Shown here piece by piece: positions 1 to 6,750 of a DNA stretch of 8,886 nucleotides (the stretch's first letter is position 1; every line of letters starts with the position of its first letter). Location: NCBI GenBank assembly GCA_009778415.1, contig WRJV01000243.1, positions 1 to 8,886 on the forward strand. The letters are read 5' to 3'. A program made the position numbers and the translations under genes. A model generated the notes under the pieces. That model was not told the origin of the DNA. It saw only the letters and a list, made by a program, of their open reading frames with translations, and did no database searches. The stretch is from Clostridiales bacterium. Its GTDB lineage: Bacteria > Bacillota > Clostridia > Peptostreptococcales > Anaerovoracaceae.

Positions 1-1
1 A

Positions 2-583
2 GACGTCAGGAAAGCGGCCTTAGTCATCGAGGACGCCAAGACCCAGTACGTTGCAGTGTGCAACGCAGCCGAAACCCTGCTCGTACACAAAGATGCCGCT
101 GCATCCCTCCTGCCCGCCCTCAAAAAGCGCTTGGACCAGAAAAACGTTGTGCTGCGGGGCTGCCCGCGCACGAAAGAAATCATAGGCTGCGAGGACGCCA
201 CGGACGAGGATTACAGGACCGAGTACCTCGACTTCGTGCTCTCCGTTAAAATAGTCGATTCGATGGACGAAGCCATATCTCACATCAACAGGTACGGGTC
301 CCACCACACGGACTGCATAATGACCGAAGACAGCGAGGCTGCCGAGGCATTCATGGCGGCGGTGGATTCAGCCGGCGTGTACCAGAACTGCTCGACCCGG
401 TTTGCGGACGGGTACCGGTACGGCTTCGGCGCGGAAGTGGGCGTCAGTACGGGGAAGCTGCACGCCAGGGGGCCTGTCGGCCTTGACGGGCTTGTGAGCT
501 ACAAGTACAAGCTGTACGGGGACGGGCACATAGTGGCAGACTACGCAGAAGGCCGCAAGTCGTTCAATTTCAAGGACATTTAG
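2..583 (+). CDS. proA: Gamma-glutamyl phosphate reductase, C-terminal part (5' end outside window)
   Basis: This is the second enzyme of proline synthesis: NADPH-dependent reduction of gamma-glutamyl phosphate to glutamate-5-semialdehyde in the cytoplasm. About 193 codons are visible of a family length near 415. The open frame runs in from the left edge with no start, so this is a window truncation, not a broken gene. The catalytic cysteine is in the VCNAAETLLV block (Cys codon at 59-61). Further family blocks are HINRYGSHHTDCI, the STRFADG segment and GAEVGVSTGKLHARGPVGL near the C terminus. The stop is TAG at 581-583, followed at once by an intrinsic terminator, so this gene ends its transcription unit. 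No functional link to the genes to the right is evident. The family assignment is very secure; the blocks match ProA end to end. Confidence 0.96.
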   Translation, partial: DVRKAALVIEDAKTQYVAVCNAAETLLVHKDAAASLLPALKKRLDQKNVVLRGCPRTKEIIGCEDATDEDYRTEYLDFVLSVKIVDSMDEAISHINRYGSHHTDCIMTEDSEAAEAFMAAVDSAGVYQNCSTRFADGYRYGFGAEVGVSTGKLHARGPVGLDGLVSYKYKLYGDGHIVADYAEGRKSFNFKDI

Positions 584-600
584 CCTGCAAGACTAATTTA

Positions 601-632
601 GGGCCAGCCCGCCGGGGCTTGGCCCTTTTTTT
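601..632 (+). terminator. Rho-independent terminator of proA
   Basis: The arms are GGGCCA plus GCCC (601-610) and GGGC plus TGGCCC (615-625). They pair as 6 bp and 4 bp around one bulged T, with a GCCG loop, followed by seven T residues (626-632). It lies 18 bases after the proA stop. On the opposite strand the hairpin is preceded by A residues but followed by TAAATTAG, so it would be at best a weak stop for dctM transcripts arriving from the right. Confidence 0.9.
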
Positions 633-663
633 ACACACGTATTGGCAGCTGCCTCACGGCTCG

Positions 664-1965
664 TCACGCAAGCCCTATGAGCCTCGGCAGGAACAGGGAC
701 AGCGTTGGGACGTAAGTCGTCAGCAGCAAAGTCGGCAGCCACGCGAACAGGATGAACCACATCGTCGGCTTAAGCATTTCGTTTATCGGGGCGCCACCCA
801 CCCTGGAGCCTAGGTACAGGAACGGCGCGCATGGCGGCGTAACGCACCCGAGCCCAAGGTTCACACCCATGATGGCTGCATAATGAACGGGGTTTATCCC
901 CAGCGAAATCACTATGGGCAGCATTATGGGCGTCGTTAGCAGTATCGCGCTGGTGTCGTCCATAATCATGCCGATAACTATGAGGAACAAGTTGACCATC
1001 ATGATCAAAACCGTTTGGTTTTCAGTGATGGAAGTCATAGCGTTCAGGAGCATCCTGGGTACGTTTTCCTTGGTGTACAGGTTGGACAGCACCATTACCG
1101 AAAAGAGCATGATCATGACTACCCCTGCGGTGGTGCCCGCCGAAATCAGGCTGTCCAAAAAGCCCCTGCCCTTTAGCCCCTTGTATATGAAGAAGCCCAC
1201 AGGGATCGAATAGACCACGGAGATCGCCGCAGCTTCAGTCGGCGTCATGAACCCGCCGTATATCCCGCCCAGTATGATCACCGGCGCGATAATGGCCGGC
1301 ACCGCCCGCAGCGTCCTTTTGCCAAGTTTGCTTGCGAACTCCAAGGGCGGCATCGGGTCAGCAAGGACAATGTCCTGGTTTTTCCGAAGCTGCCAAATGT
1401 TCGTAAGGCTCAGGCATATTACCAGAATAATGCCTGGTATGACCGTCGCCACGAAACAGGCGAGCACGGACTGCCCTCCGACGAACGCGTACAAGATCAT
1501 GTTCAGGCTCGGCGGGATCAGCAGCCCCAGCAGGGACGCGCTGGAAATCAGCGCTGAGGACACGCCCCTCGGGTAGCCCGCAGCGTACATCCTCGGCAGC
1601 ATTATCGAGCCTATGCATGAAAGCGTCGCCATGCCGCTTCCCGATATGGCGCCGAACAGCGCACAGGAAATAACCATTACGGCGCCCAGGCCGCCTTTAA
1701 TCCGCCCAACGAACATGTCAACGAGGTTGACAAGGCTTTCGCCTATCCCGCCCTTCTCCATCAGGCTGCCCGCCAGTATGAACAGCGGTATGGCGACAAG
1801 TATGATCGAGCTTGCCCTGTTGTAGCCGTACATCAGCAGGGACGAATAGTCCATTTTGCCCAAAAGTATGATCGTCACCGACGACGCGAAAAAGGCGAAC
1901 GGTATCGGGACGCCCAGCATCAGCACTACGACTAAAACTATGATTGCTATTAAAACGACGCTCAT
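664..1965 (-). CDS. dctM: TRAP transporter large permease subunit (DctM family)
   Basis: Large integral membrane subunit of a tripartite ATP-independent periplasmic (TRAP) transporter, which imports a substrate, usually a carboxylate, using a sodium or proton gradient. At 433 aa it has the normal family length. It is almost entirely hydrophobic with about 12 predicted membrane or hairpin segments. Family signatures are visible: AIPLFILAGSLM at about 58-69, GAISGSGMATLS at about 105-116, GLLIPPSLNMILYA at about 147-160, and NLGLGCVTPP near the C terminus. The ATG (1963-1965) overlaps the dctQ stop as ATGA, implying translational coupling and fixed Q:M stoichiometry. It is the last gene of the unit. 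The substrate cannot be told from this subunit. Confidence 0.95.
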   Translation of the reverse strand: MSVVLIAIIVLVVVLMLGVPIPFAFFASSVTIILLGKMDYSSLLMYGYNRASSIILVAIPLFILAGSLMEKGGIGESLVNLVDMFVGRIKGGLGAVMVISCALFGAISGSGMATLSCIGSIMLPRMYAAGYPRGVSSALISSASLLGLLIPPSLNMILYAFVGGQSVLACFVATVIPGIILVICLSLTNIWQLRKNQDIVLADPMPPLEFASKLGKRTLRAVPAIIAPVIILGGIYGGFMTPTEAAAISVVYSIPVGFFIYKGLKGRGFLDSLISAGTTAGVVMIMLFSVMVLSNLYTKENVPRMLLNAMTSITENQTVLIMMVNLFLIVIGMIMDDTSAILLTTPIMLPIVISLGINPVHYAAIMGVNLGLGCVTPPCAPFLYLGSRVGGAPINEMLKPTMWFILFAWLPTLLLTTYVPTLSLFLPRLIGLA

Positions 1966-2519
1966 GGTTTGGCACCCCCTTCCGCATCAGCCAAGTAGAT
2001 TTCTGTTTTCGTAACGTATTTCTTGACGAATACTTTTACGTTGTCGTAGAGGTACGCTGCATTGTAGAACGTCAGCAAAACAAGCCCCAGCAGCATGGAG
2101 CTCTGCCCAACTGCTATGGGTATCCTGTACACCGGAGTCCTGGTGTTCATCTCGATCGTCCACACAAGAAGGTGGAACGCCCAGTACATCATGATCGCCC
2201 CCAGGACGAACGTTAGCATGTGGCGTACGAGGCGTATCAGGTCTTTTGCAAAACACTCCTTCATCATCACTTCTACAATGTCTGCAGTAATCTGGCTTTT
2301 TTCATACGTTCCGTATGCGCAGCCAATCATGTACAGCCAAAACGCGACCAATATCAAGATTTCTTCGAAACCGTTGAAGTTGACGTGAAACCATCTTAAA
2401 ATGCAGGCGCCCGACACAATGAGGGTGGTGCCTATCGCTGTTATTATTATGACAAAGCGTTCTATTGATGCCAATGCCCTCCAAAACGCGTTGTCCTCCC
2501 GCCTTTTTATTGTTGTCAA
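1962..2519 (-). CDS. dctQ: TRAP transporter small permease subunit (DctQ family), TTG start
   Basis: Small membrane subunit that pairs with DctM in the TRAP transporter. The 185 aa protein shows four hydrophobic segments at about 20-41, 52-70, 99-120 and 135-157. Between the first two lies the typical FEEILILVAFWLYMIG stretch, followed by a polar TYEKSQITADI segment, the usual DctQ layout. The start is TTG (2517-2519), chosen because a strong purine run, GAAAGGGGG at 2527-2535, sits 7 bases upstream and no better in-frame ATG exists near it. The stop overlaps the dctM start (ATGA). The gap to dctP (2520-2608) holds two hairpins. DctQ sequences are poorly conserved, so the call leans on topology plus the P-Q-M order. 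Confidence 0.9.
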   Translation of the reverse strand: MTTIKRREDNAFWRALASIERFVIIITAIGTTLIVSGACILRWFHVNFNGFEEILILVAFWLYMIGCAYGTYEKSQITADIVEVMMKECFAKDLIRLVRHMLTFVLGAIMMYWAFHLLVWTIEMNTRTPVYRIPIAVGQSSMLLGLVLLTFYNAAYLYDNVKVFVKKYVTKTEIYLADAEGGAKP

Positions 2520-2526
2520 AAAAGCG

Positions 2527-2535
2527 CCCCCTTTC
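2527..2535 (-). promoter_or_regulatory. Shine-Dalgarno site fixing the TTG start of dctQ
   Basis: Minus-strand GAAAGGGGG lies 7 bases before the TTG at 2519. It lies just downstream of a GC-rich hairpin (2540-2554), so folding there could affect access to the site. Confidence 0.65.
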
Positions 2536-2539
2536 TAAC

Positions 2540-2554
2540 GCGGGCGATGCCCGC
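2540..2554 (-). other. Small GC-rich hairpin in front of the dctQ ribosome binding site
   Basis: A perfect 6-bp stem GCGGGC/GCCCGC with a 3-base loop. There is no T run after it on the minus strand, so it is not a terminator. It ends 4 bases before the dctQ ribosome binding site. It may protect the 5' end of a processed dctQM message or tune dctQ translation; this role is inferred. Confidence 0.5.
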
Positions 2555-2562
2555 AACCCATA

Positions 2563-2597
2563 GTAAAACTAAGGGGGAGATAACTCTCGCCCCTTAG
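2563..2597 (-). terminator. Hairpin between dctP and dctQ, probable leaky terminator or mRNA stabiliser
   Basis: On the minus strand, 11 bases after the dctP stop, CTAAGGGG (2590-2597) pairs with CCCCTTAG (2569-2576). The pairing continues inward as GAGA/TCTC around a GTTA loop with one bulged C, giving about 12 bp. It is followed by TTTT then AC (2563-2568). The T run is short, so partial read-through is likely. This fits the common TRAP pattern in which the solute receptor is made in excess over the two membrane subunits. Confidence 0.65.
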
Positions 2598-2608
2598 CCT
2601 GTTTTCCT

Positions 2609-3658
2609 TTATTTGTTTAATTTCGCAACCTCAGCCCTGAAGCCAGCAATCAGCTCAGGAGTCAAGTCCTCTTCGAGTTTGGTCCATGTCACGTCGCGGA
2701 CGAAGTCAGCATTCTTCTGAAGCTGCTCTTTCGTGAATTCCACCACTTCCACGCCGTAATCGTCGGTGAGCTTCTTCTTGTAGACTTCTTCGTTGTCCCT
2801 TGCGTCCTTAATGCTCTGCACGCTCTGCTCGCGGAAAACGTCGATTACGATCTGCTGGTCTTCCGGCGACAGCTTCGCGAGGCTCTTTTCGCTCATGACA
2901 TAGCTTGTAGCCTCCGCGTGCAGGTAATTCACGTACATTTTGGTGATGATTTCGCCGACCCATGCGTAGTTCATGTTCGGCGTCCCGCCGATCCAGCCGT
3001 CAACTACCTTCGTCTGTATAGCCATCGGGACTTCCGCGTAAGTGATGGTTATCGGGTTGTACCCCAGGTCCTCCTGCACTTTCCTGAAAGTGGCCATCGC
3101 AGGGCTCCTGAGCTTGATGCCCTTCGGTGCGCCCGGCTCAAACACGTTGGTCGGGTCTTTCACGACCCCCATCCCGATGAAGCCTTCCAGCACCCAGCCA
3201 AGGAACCTCACGCCGTTTTGAGCAGTGAGCTCGGCGAACACCTTGGTCATGTAAGAATCAGGGGCGTAAAGCACTTCGGCTTCGTCAAAGCTTGTAGCGT
3301 AATAAGGCAGGTACGCCGATCCCAGCCTTGCGTCCAGTGCGTCAGGAACAGTAATCTGCGCTATGTCCACTGTGCCCATTACGATTTCCTGGTACACTGA
3401 TTCGTAGCTGCCCAGCTGGCTTGCGCCGTAATAGTCGATGGTTACCCTTCCGTTTGTCCTTTCCTTCACTTTGTCGGCGGCAGCCGTGTTGAGCCTTGTG
3501 GCTATGTGGTCGACAGGCGCATCAGAGGCCAGCTTCAGCACTATCGTTTCGTCGTTTGAGCCTCCGCCCCCGCTGCCACCGCATCCTGCAAAAGCGCCGC
3601 AGACGAGCGCCAGTATCAAGGCAACGGACACTGCTTTACCAGTCATTTTAAATTTCAT
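2609..3658 (-). CDS. dctP: TRAP transporter solute-binding lipoprotein (DctP family)
   Basis: Extracytoplasmic receptor that captures the substrate and hands it to DctQM. At 349 aa it has the normal family length. The N terminus is a lipoprotein signal peptide: a basic start, a hydrophobic stretch, and lipobox AFAGC with the lipidated cysteine at residue 26. A glycine/serine linker follows, so the mature protein is membrane-tethered, as expected of a Gram-positive-type envelope. The core shows DctP hallmarks, including RFLGWVLEGFIGMG at about 151-164 and KGIKLRSPAM at about 179-188. Its Arg184 aligns with the arginine that salt-bridges the substrate carboxylate in SiaP/DctP receptors. EVPMAIQTKVVDGWIGG follows. 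The ATG start has a strong AGGAGGAGG site 6 to 7 bases upstream. It has its own good promoter. The ligand is probably a carboxylic acid; which one is unknown. Confidence 0.95.
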   Translation of the reverse strand: MKFKMTGKAVSVALILALVCGAFAGCGGSGGGGSNDETIVLKLASDAPVDHIATRLNTAAADKVKERTNGRVTIDYYGASQLGSYESVYQEIVMGTVDIAQITVPDALDARLGSAYLPYYATSFDEAEVLYAPDSYMTKVFAELTAQNGVRFLGWVLEGFIGMGVVKDPTNVFEPGAPKGIKLRSPAMATFRKVQEDLGYNPITITYAEVPMAIQTKVVDGWIGGTPNMNYAWVGEIITKMYVNYLHAEATSYVMSEKSLAKLSPEDQQIVIDVFREQSVQSIKDARDNEEVYKKKLTDDYGVEVVEFTKEQLQKNADFVRDVTWTKLEEDLTPELIAGFRAEVAKLNK

Positions 3659-3707
3659 ATCTTTTCCTCCTCCTACAAAAAATTGGTATCAATCCATTAT
3701 GGAAATA

Positions 3708-3735
3708 ATTATACATTAAATATGCGATTTGTAAA
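3708..3735 (-). promoter_or_regulatory. Sigma-70/SigA-type promoter of dctPQM
   Basis: Minus strand: -35 TTTACA (3730-3735), 16-base spacer, -10 TATAAT (3708-3713). The predicted start is near 3700, about 42 bases before the dctP ATG. The match is close to consensus, so the transporter can be transcribed independently of the upstream amidohydrolase. No terminator was seen between the two genes, so read-through is also possible. Confidence 0.7.
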
Positions 3736-3751
3736 GTGATGTTTTTGCATG

Positions 3752-3762
3752 TATACTGTATA
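3752..3762 (-). promoter_or_regulatory. 11-bp perfect palindrome upstream of the dctP promoter, candidate operator
   Basis: TATAC-T-GTATA is a perfect inverted repeat centred on 3757, about 17 bases upstream of the -35 box and between the amidohydrolase stop and the promoter. The size and AT-rich form suit a small dimeric regulator acting at an upstream site. No regulator gene that would obviously bind it is complete in the window. A TTGACA hexamer (3764-3769) next to it lacks a convincing -10 box. Confidence 0.35.
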
Positions 3763-3772
3763 TTGTCAACAT

Positions 3773-6154
3773 TCATTCTACAAACCTGTGCAGCATGGCT
3801 GCGCACTCGGCCCGGCTCGCTTGGCCCTTCGGGTCGAAGATGTTGCCCGGCCTGCCGGTTATCACGCCTTTCATGTAGCAGAACATAGTTCCGTCATAGG
3901 CCCACTCCGAAAGCTGGTCAAGGTCCGCGAAATCAAGCCTGACCGCCCAAGCGCCGACAGGCCCGTTGCCCTCAAACTGCGCGTACCGGAAAAGGATTGC
4001 CGCAAGCTGCTCTCTGGTGATGTTGTCCGATGGCCCGAACTTGCCGTTGCCGTAGCCGGACACTATCCCGTTTGAGGCCGCCCAGTTCACCGCCTGCCAG
4101 TAGTAAGCCCCTTCTGCGACGTCAGAGAACTGCCCGCCGCCCGCCGCCTGAGCCAAGTCGCCAGAGCTTCCCGCCATGCGCCACAGCACCGTTACGACCA
4201 TGCCCCTGGTCAGTGCCGCTTCCGGGCTGAACAGCATCGGGCTGGTGGAAGTGCCGTTCATGAGCCCGTTTTCGTACGCATACATCACGTCGCCGTAAAA
4301 CCACGCGCTTTCCTTTACGTCTTCAAACGGGTTTTTCACTGCGGTCACCGACCCGTACACTGTTTCGCCGCCAAATATGGTTGCCAGCACTTCTGTTTCG
4401 TCGATCCTGAGCGGGCTGACCTTGAGCGGGTCCTGGTCTACGACGATCATGTCTGCCAGCTTGCCCGCTTTGAGCGAGCCTATCTGATCCTCCATGTACA
4501 TCTGGTACGCAGTGTTGATGGTGTACGCCTCTATGGCCTCCTTTACGGTGATCCTTTCCGCAGGGTTCAGCAGCCATGTGGGGTCGTCGATGCTTTTTAT
4601 GTCCGGGACGCCGTAGAATTCCGGGTTGTTCAGGTTCCTCGTCACCGAAGTTTCTATTGCCCAAAACGGGTTGTTCACAGGGGATACGGGATGGTCGCCT
4701 GAAAAAGCCACCCTGACCCCCGCGTCGATCAGGCTCCTCACCGGGTATTCTTTCCATGCCCGTTCAGCGCCTAGGACGAATTCGTCCACGTACTCGTACC
4801 ACTCGGGTTCTTTCATATGCCAGAAAGGCTGCGTCGAAGCGATAATCCCCAGTTTTCCCATCCTGGTTTTGTCCGAGTCCTTGACCACCTGAAGGTGCGC
4901 AATAGTGTTCCTCGCGTCGACGCTTGGGTTGTTTTTCTGCGCCGCCTCCATGGCGTCGATGGTTTCAGTGGTGGCCTGGTCGCCTATTGAATGGACGTGT
5001 ATCTGTATCTTGTTCTTCATCAGGGTGCTGTAATAGCTTTTTAGCTTTTCCACGTCCCAAAGAGGCACGGACACGTAGTCCGGGTCAAGCCCGGCGGCTT
5101 CGTCGTAGGGCGCCGAAAGGTAGCCTGTCTGCCCCTCTATCACTCCGTCCATGAAGAATTTCGCCGTGCCCAGCTTGATGTTGCGCGAATCTTTGAGGGC
5201 GTCTTTTAGCGACATGAACTCTACCAGAGTCAAGCCAAAGTCTTTGTCCGGCTCGAATGTCATGCAGAGGTTGGTGTGCAGCTTCCAATTCCCGTCCGAC
5301 TCAAGCCGGGTCATGTACCCTGCCAGCTCCGGTGCCGGCACAAACAGGAAGTCAAGCATGTTCGCTCCGGTGTACCCCCAGCCGAGCATGTTGCTGTGGA
5401 ACGTCTCCATAGCTTCCATGAACTGTTCGTCCGTAAACTCCCGCTCCGTCTCAACCAGGTCAAAGGCGTCCGTCAGAATCCCCCACAATTCGCCGTCTGC
5501 CCCTTTCTGTACGGTTCCGGTCGGGTGCTCCGTGTCCTTGGTGATCCCGTTCAGTTCAAAGGCTTTGCTGTTCAGCCACAGGTTGTGCCCGTCGTTTGAA
5601 GTCAGTATGATCGGTTTGTCGCTGCAGATTTCGTCCAGCCATTCCTTCCTCGGCCCTTTGCCGTCGCTTTCGCTGCCGCCTATGCCCATCGGAAAGCCCG
5701 TGCCCCAGTAGGAGTCAAGGTCTGGGTTCATCCTGACGTAGCCCTCTATCGTTGCCAAGGCCTGCGCCTTTGTCAGCGAGTCGTACAGGTCAATCTCGAA
5801 CAATTCGGTGAATGCGGTACCTGGCGGGTGGACATGGCTGTCAAGAAAACCGGGGAAAACAGTTTTGCCGTCAAGGTCGATGACTGCCGTTCCGGCGCCA
5901 ACATAGGCCTGCGCTTCTTCGTCGCTGCCTACGAACAATATTTTGCCGTCTGCCGAAACCGCGACGCTTTCCTGCGGGTTTTTGTCCCAGTTTTCGCCTT
6001 CCACGGTATAGACGACGCCATTTTTGTAAACCGAAGCCGCTTCCTCGCCGTCATCCGCAAAGGCAGCCCAGCACCCGCACGGCACGGCAAGGGCAATCGC
6101 GGCAATCAACGCGATTGCCTTGTTGCGCATTGAATTGCTGTAAATTTTACTCAA
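3773..6154 (-). CDS. Exported amidohydrolase (YtcJ/Amidohydro_3 type) with three C-terminal SLH domains
   Basis: A 793 aa secreted metal-dependent hydrolase with a cell-wall anchor. Residues 9-33 form a signal peptide, probably cut near AAFA-DD. Residues about 40-600 are the amidohydrolase. They include PGFLDSHVHP with the metal ligands His107 and His109, AKFFMDG (Lys332), HVHSIGD (His386/His388, Asp392), NTIAHLQ (His420) and FSGDHPVSP (Asp487, catalytic acid). They end with the usual LKAGKLADMIVVDQDP strand. Three SLH repeats follow at about 609-662, 675-727 and 741-793, each with a TRAE-like core (LTRGM, ITREQ, ASRAE). They should bind pyruvylated wall polymer and display the enzyme on the surface. 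The family hydrolyses N-acyl, amide or ring C-N bonds, and the substrate is not predictable. The start is TTG at 6152-6154, chosen because AGGGAGGT sits 8 bases upstream; the ATG at codon 9 has no such site. It lies 114 bases upstream of dctP. Confidence 0.92.
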   Translation of the reverse strand: MSKIYSNSMRNKAIALIAAIALAVPCGCWAAFADDGEEAASVYKNGVVYTVEGENWDKNPQESVAVSADGKILFVGSDEEAQAYVGAGTAVIDLDGKTVFPGFLDSHVHPPGTAFTELFEIDLYDSLTKAQALATIEGYVRMNPDLDSYWGTGFPMGIGGSESDGKGPRKEWLDEICSDKPIILTSNDGHNLWLNSKAFELNGITKDTEHPTGTVQKGADGELWGILTDAFDLVETEREFTDEQFMEAMETFHSNMLGWGYTGANMLDFLFVPAPELAGYMTRLESDGNWKLHTNLCMTFEPDKDFGLTLVEFMSLKDALKDSRNIKLGTAKFFMDGVIEGQTGYLSAPYDEAAGLDPDYVSVPLWDVEKLKSYYSTLMKNKIQIHVHSIGDQATTETIDAMEAAQKNNPSVDARNTIAHLQVVKDSDKTRMGKLGIIASTQPFWHMKEPEWYEYVDEFVLGAERAWKEYPVRSLIDAGVRVAFSGDHPVSPVNNPFWAIETSVTRNLNNPEFYGVPDIKSIDDPTWLLNPAERITVKEAIEAYTINTAYQMYMEDQIGSLKAGKLADMIVVDQDPLKVSPLRIDETEVLATIFGGETVYGSVTAVKNPFEDVKESAWFYGDVMYAYENGLMNGTSTSPMLFSPEAALTRGMVVTVLWRMAGSSGDLAQAAGGGQFSDVAEGAYYWQAVNWAASNGIVSGYGNGKFGPSDNITREQLAAILFRYAQFEGNGPVGAWAVRLDFADLDQLSEWAYDGTMFCYMKGVITGRPGNIFDPKGQASRAECAAMLHRFVE

Positions 6155-6162
6155 AAATAAAT

Positions 6163-6170
6163 ACCTCCCT
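6163..6170 (-). promoter_or_regulatory. Shine-Dalgarno site fixing the TTG start of the amidohydrolase
   Basis: Minus-strand AGGGAGGT lies 8 bases from the TTG at 6154. This spacing and strength favour TTG over the ATG eight codons further in, and add eight residues ahead of the hydrophobic signal segment. Confidence 0.7.
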
Positions 6171-6189
6171 TCAAAAAATGAATAAATCC

Positions 6190-6218
6190 TTGATATTAAC
6201 GTGGTTTAAGTTTATTAT
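6190..6218 (+). promoter_or_regulatory. Promoter for the flavoprotein-gctAB operon
   Basis: -35 TTGATA (6190-6195), 17-base spacer, -10 TATTAT (6213-6218). The predicted start is near 6225, giving a leader of under 30 bases. The surroundings are strongly AT-rich compared with the genes. Both hexamers are one or two bases from consensus with ideal spacing. Confidence 0.6.
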
Positions 6219-6240
6219 TATTTTAACACATTTTTGTAAA
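6212..6240 (-). promoter_or_regulatory. Possible promoter for the amidohydrolase, facing and overlapping the rightward promoter
   Basis: Minus strand: -35 TTTACA (6235-6240), 17-base spacer, -10 TAATAA (6212-6217). The -10 box lies on the same bases as the -10 box of the rightward promoter. The AT-richness of the region makes chance matches easier, so this is less certain than the rightward one. Confidence 0.4.
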
Positions 6241-6252
6241 GGAGAGTGTAAA

Positions 6253-6732
6253 ATGTTCAGGGAAATGCGACGAAAAGACAGGTTGTCAGCCGACGAAACA
6301 GGTGTTGAACTGTTGAACAAGTGCGTTTACGGGGTCCTTTCCGTCATAGGGGACGATGACTACCCATACGGAGTCCCGGTGAATTTCGCCTATAAGGACA
6401 GCTGCATCTTTGTGCACTGTTTTTTGGAAGGCCACAAAATAGACGCCATAAAGAAGAACCCCAAGGTGTGCCTGACAGCAGTGGGCGGCGAGGAAGTCAT
6501 GAAGGACCAGATAAGCACGAACTATACCAGCGTCATAGCGTTCGGCCAGGCTGAAGTGGTCCCCCCGCCTGAAAACAGCTTGAGGGATGCTGCCTTTACT
6601 GCCATAATGGACAAGTACATCCCAAACGAGCAGGCGCGCACCGCCGCCTACATAAAAGCCCACGAGGGCAATACAACCGTTATCAAAATCAGCATTGAGC
6701 ACATGACGTGCAAAAAGAGGGATATCCGATAA
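6253..6732 (+). CDS. Pyridoxamine 5'-phosphate oxidase-like flavin-binding protein (Nim-like)
   Basis: A 159 aa split-barrel protein of the PNPOx-like/NimA group, which binds FMN or a related cofactor and is usually a small cytoplasmic dimer. Family features in order are MRRKDR at 5-10, YPYGVPVNF at 37-45 with the following strand IFVHC, EGHKIDAIKKNP at 59-70 (cofactor-contact region), and TNYTSVIAFGQA at 89-100. The ATG at 6253 was chosen because AAAGGAGAG lies about 6 bases upstream. An open frame extending further left to 6115 would run through the promoter region and antisense to the neighbouring signal peptide. It is first in an operon with gctA (18-base gap). Members range from nitroimidazole-resistance reductases to uncharacterised flavoproteins. 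Neither drug resistance nor a reaction should be assumed here. Confidence 0.85.
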   Translation: MFREMRRKDRLSADETGVELLNKCVYGVLSVIGDDDYPYGVPVNFAYKDSCIFVHCFLEGHKIDAIKKNPKVCLTAVGGEEVMKDQISTNYTSVIAFGQAEVVPPPENSLRDAAFTAIMDKYIPNEQARTAAYIKAHEGNTTVIKISIEHMTCKKRDIR

Positions 6733-6750
6733 GCGCCGGAGGGTTCAATT

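Noticed and set aside
601..632. The proA hairpin as a bidirectional terminator for dctM
   Set aside because: On the minus strand the bases after the stem are TAAATTAG, with no T run, so only the plus-strand direction is supported.
2918..3400. A 160-codon plus-strand open frame antisense to dctP
   Set aside because: It is a shadow of a conserved gene, rich in His/Arg/Val from complementing dctP codons, with no convincing ribosome binding site or known domain.
3681..3692. ATTG-GTAT-CAAT as an operator near the dctP leader
   Set aside because: The 4-bp arms with an unmatched centre are too short to distinguish from chance in an AT-rich leader.
3764..3769. TTGACA on the minus strand as the -35 box for dctP
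   Set aside because: At 16-18 bases downstream there is only an AAAAAC-like hexamer, not a -10 box. The TTTACA/TATAAT pair is far better.
5151..5711. A 186-codon plus-strand open frame antisense to the amidohydrolase
   Set aside because: It lies wholly inside a well-supported gene and has serine/proline-rich low-complexity composition typical of a shadow frame. It resembles no family I know.
6115..6252. An upstream extension of the PNPOx-like gene
   Set aside because: It would read through the promoter boxes and antisense to the amidohydrolase signal peptide. The start at 6253 has a good ribosome binding site and begins where family homology begins.
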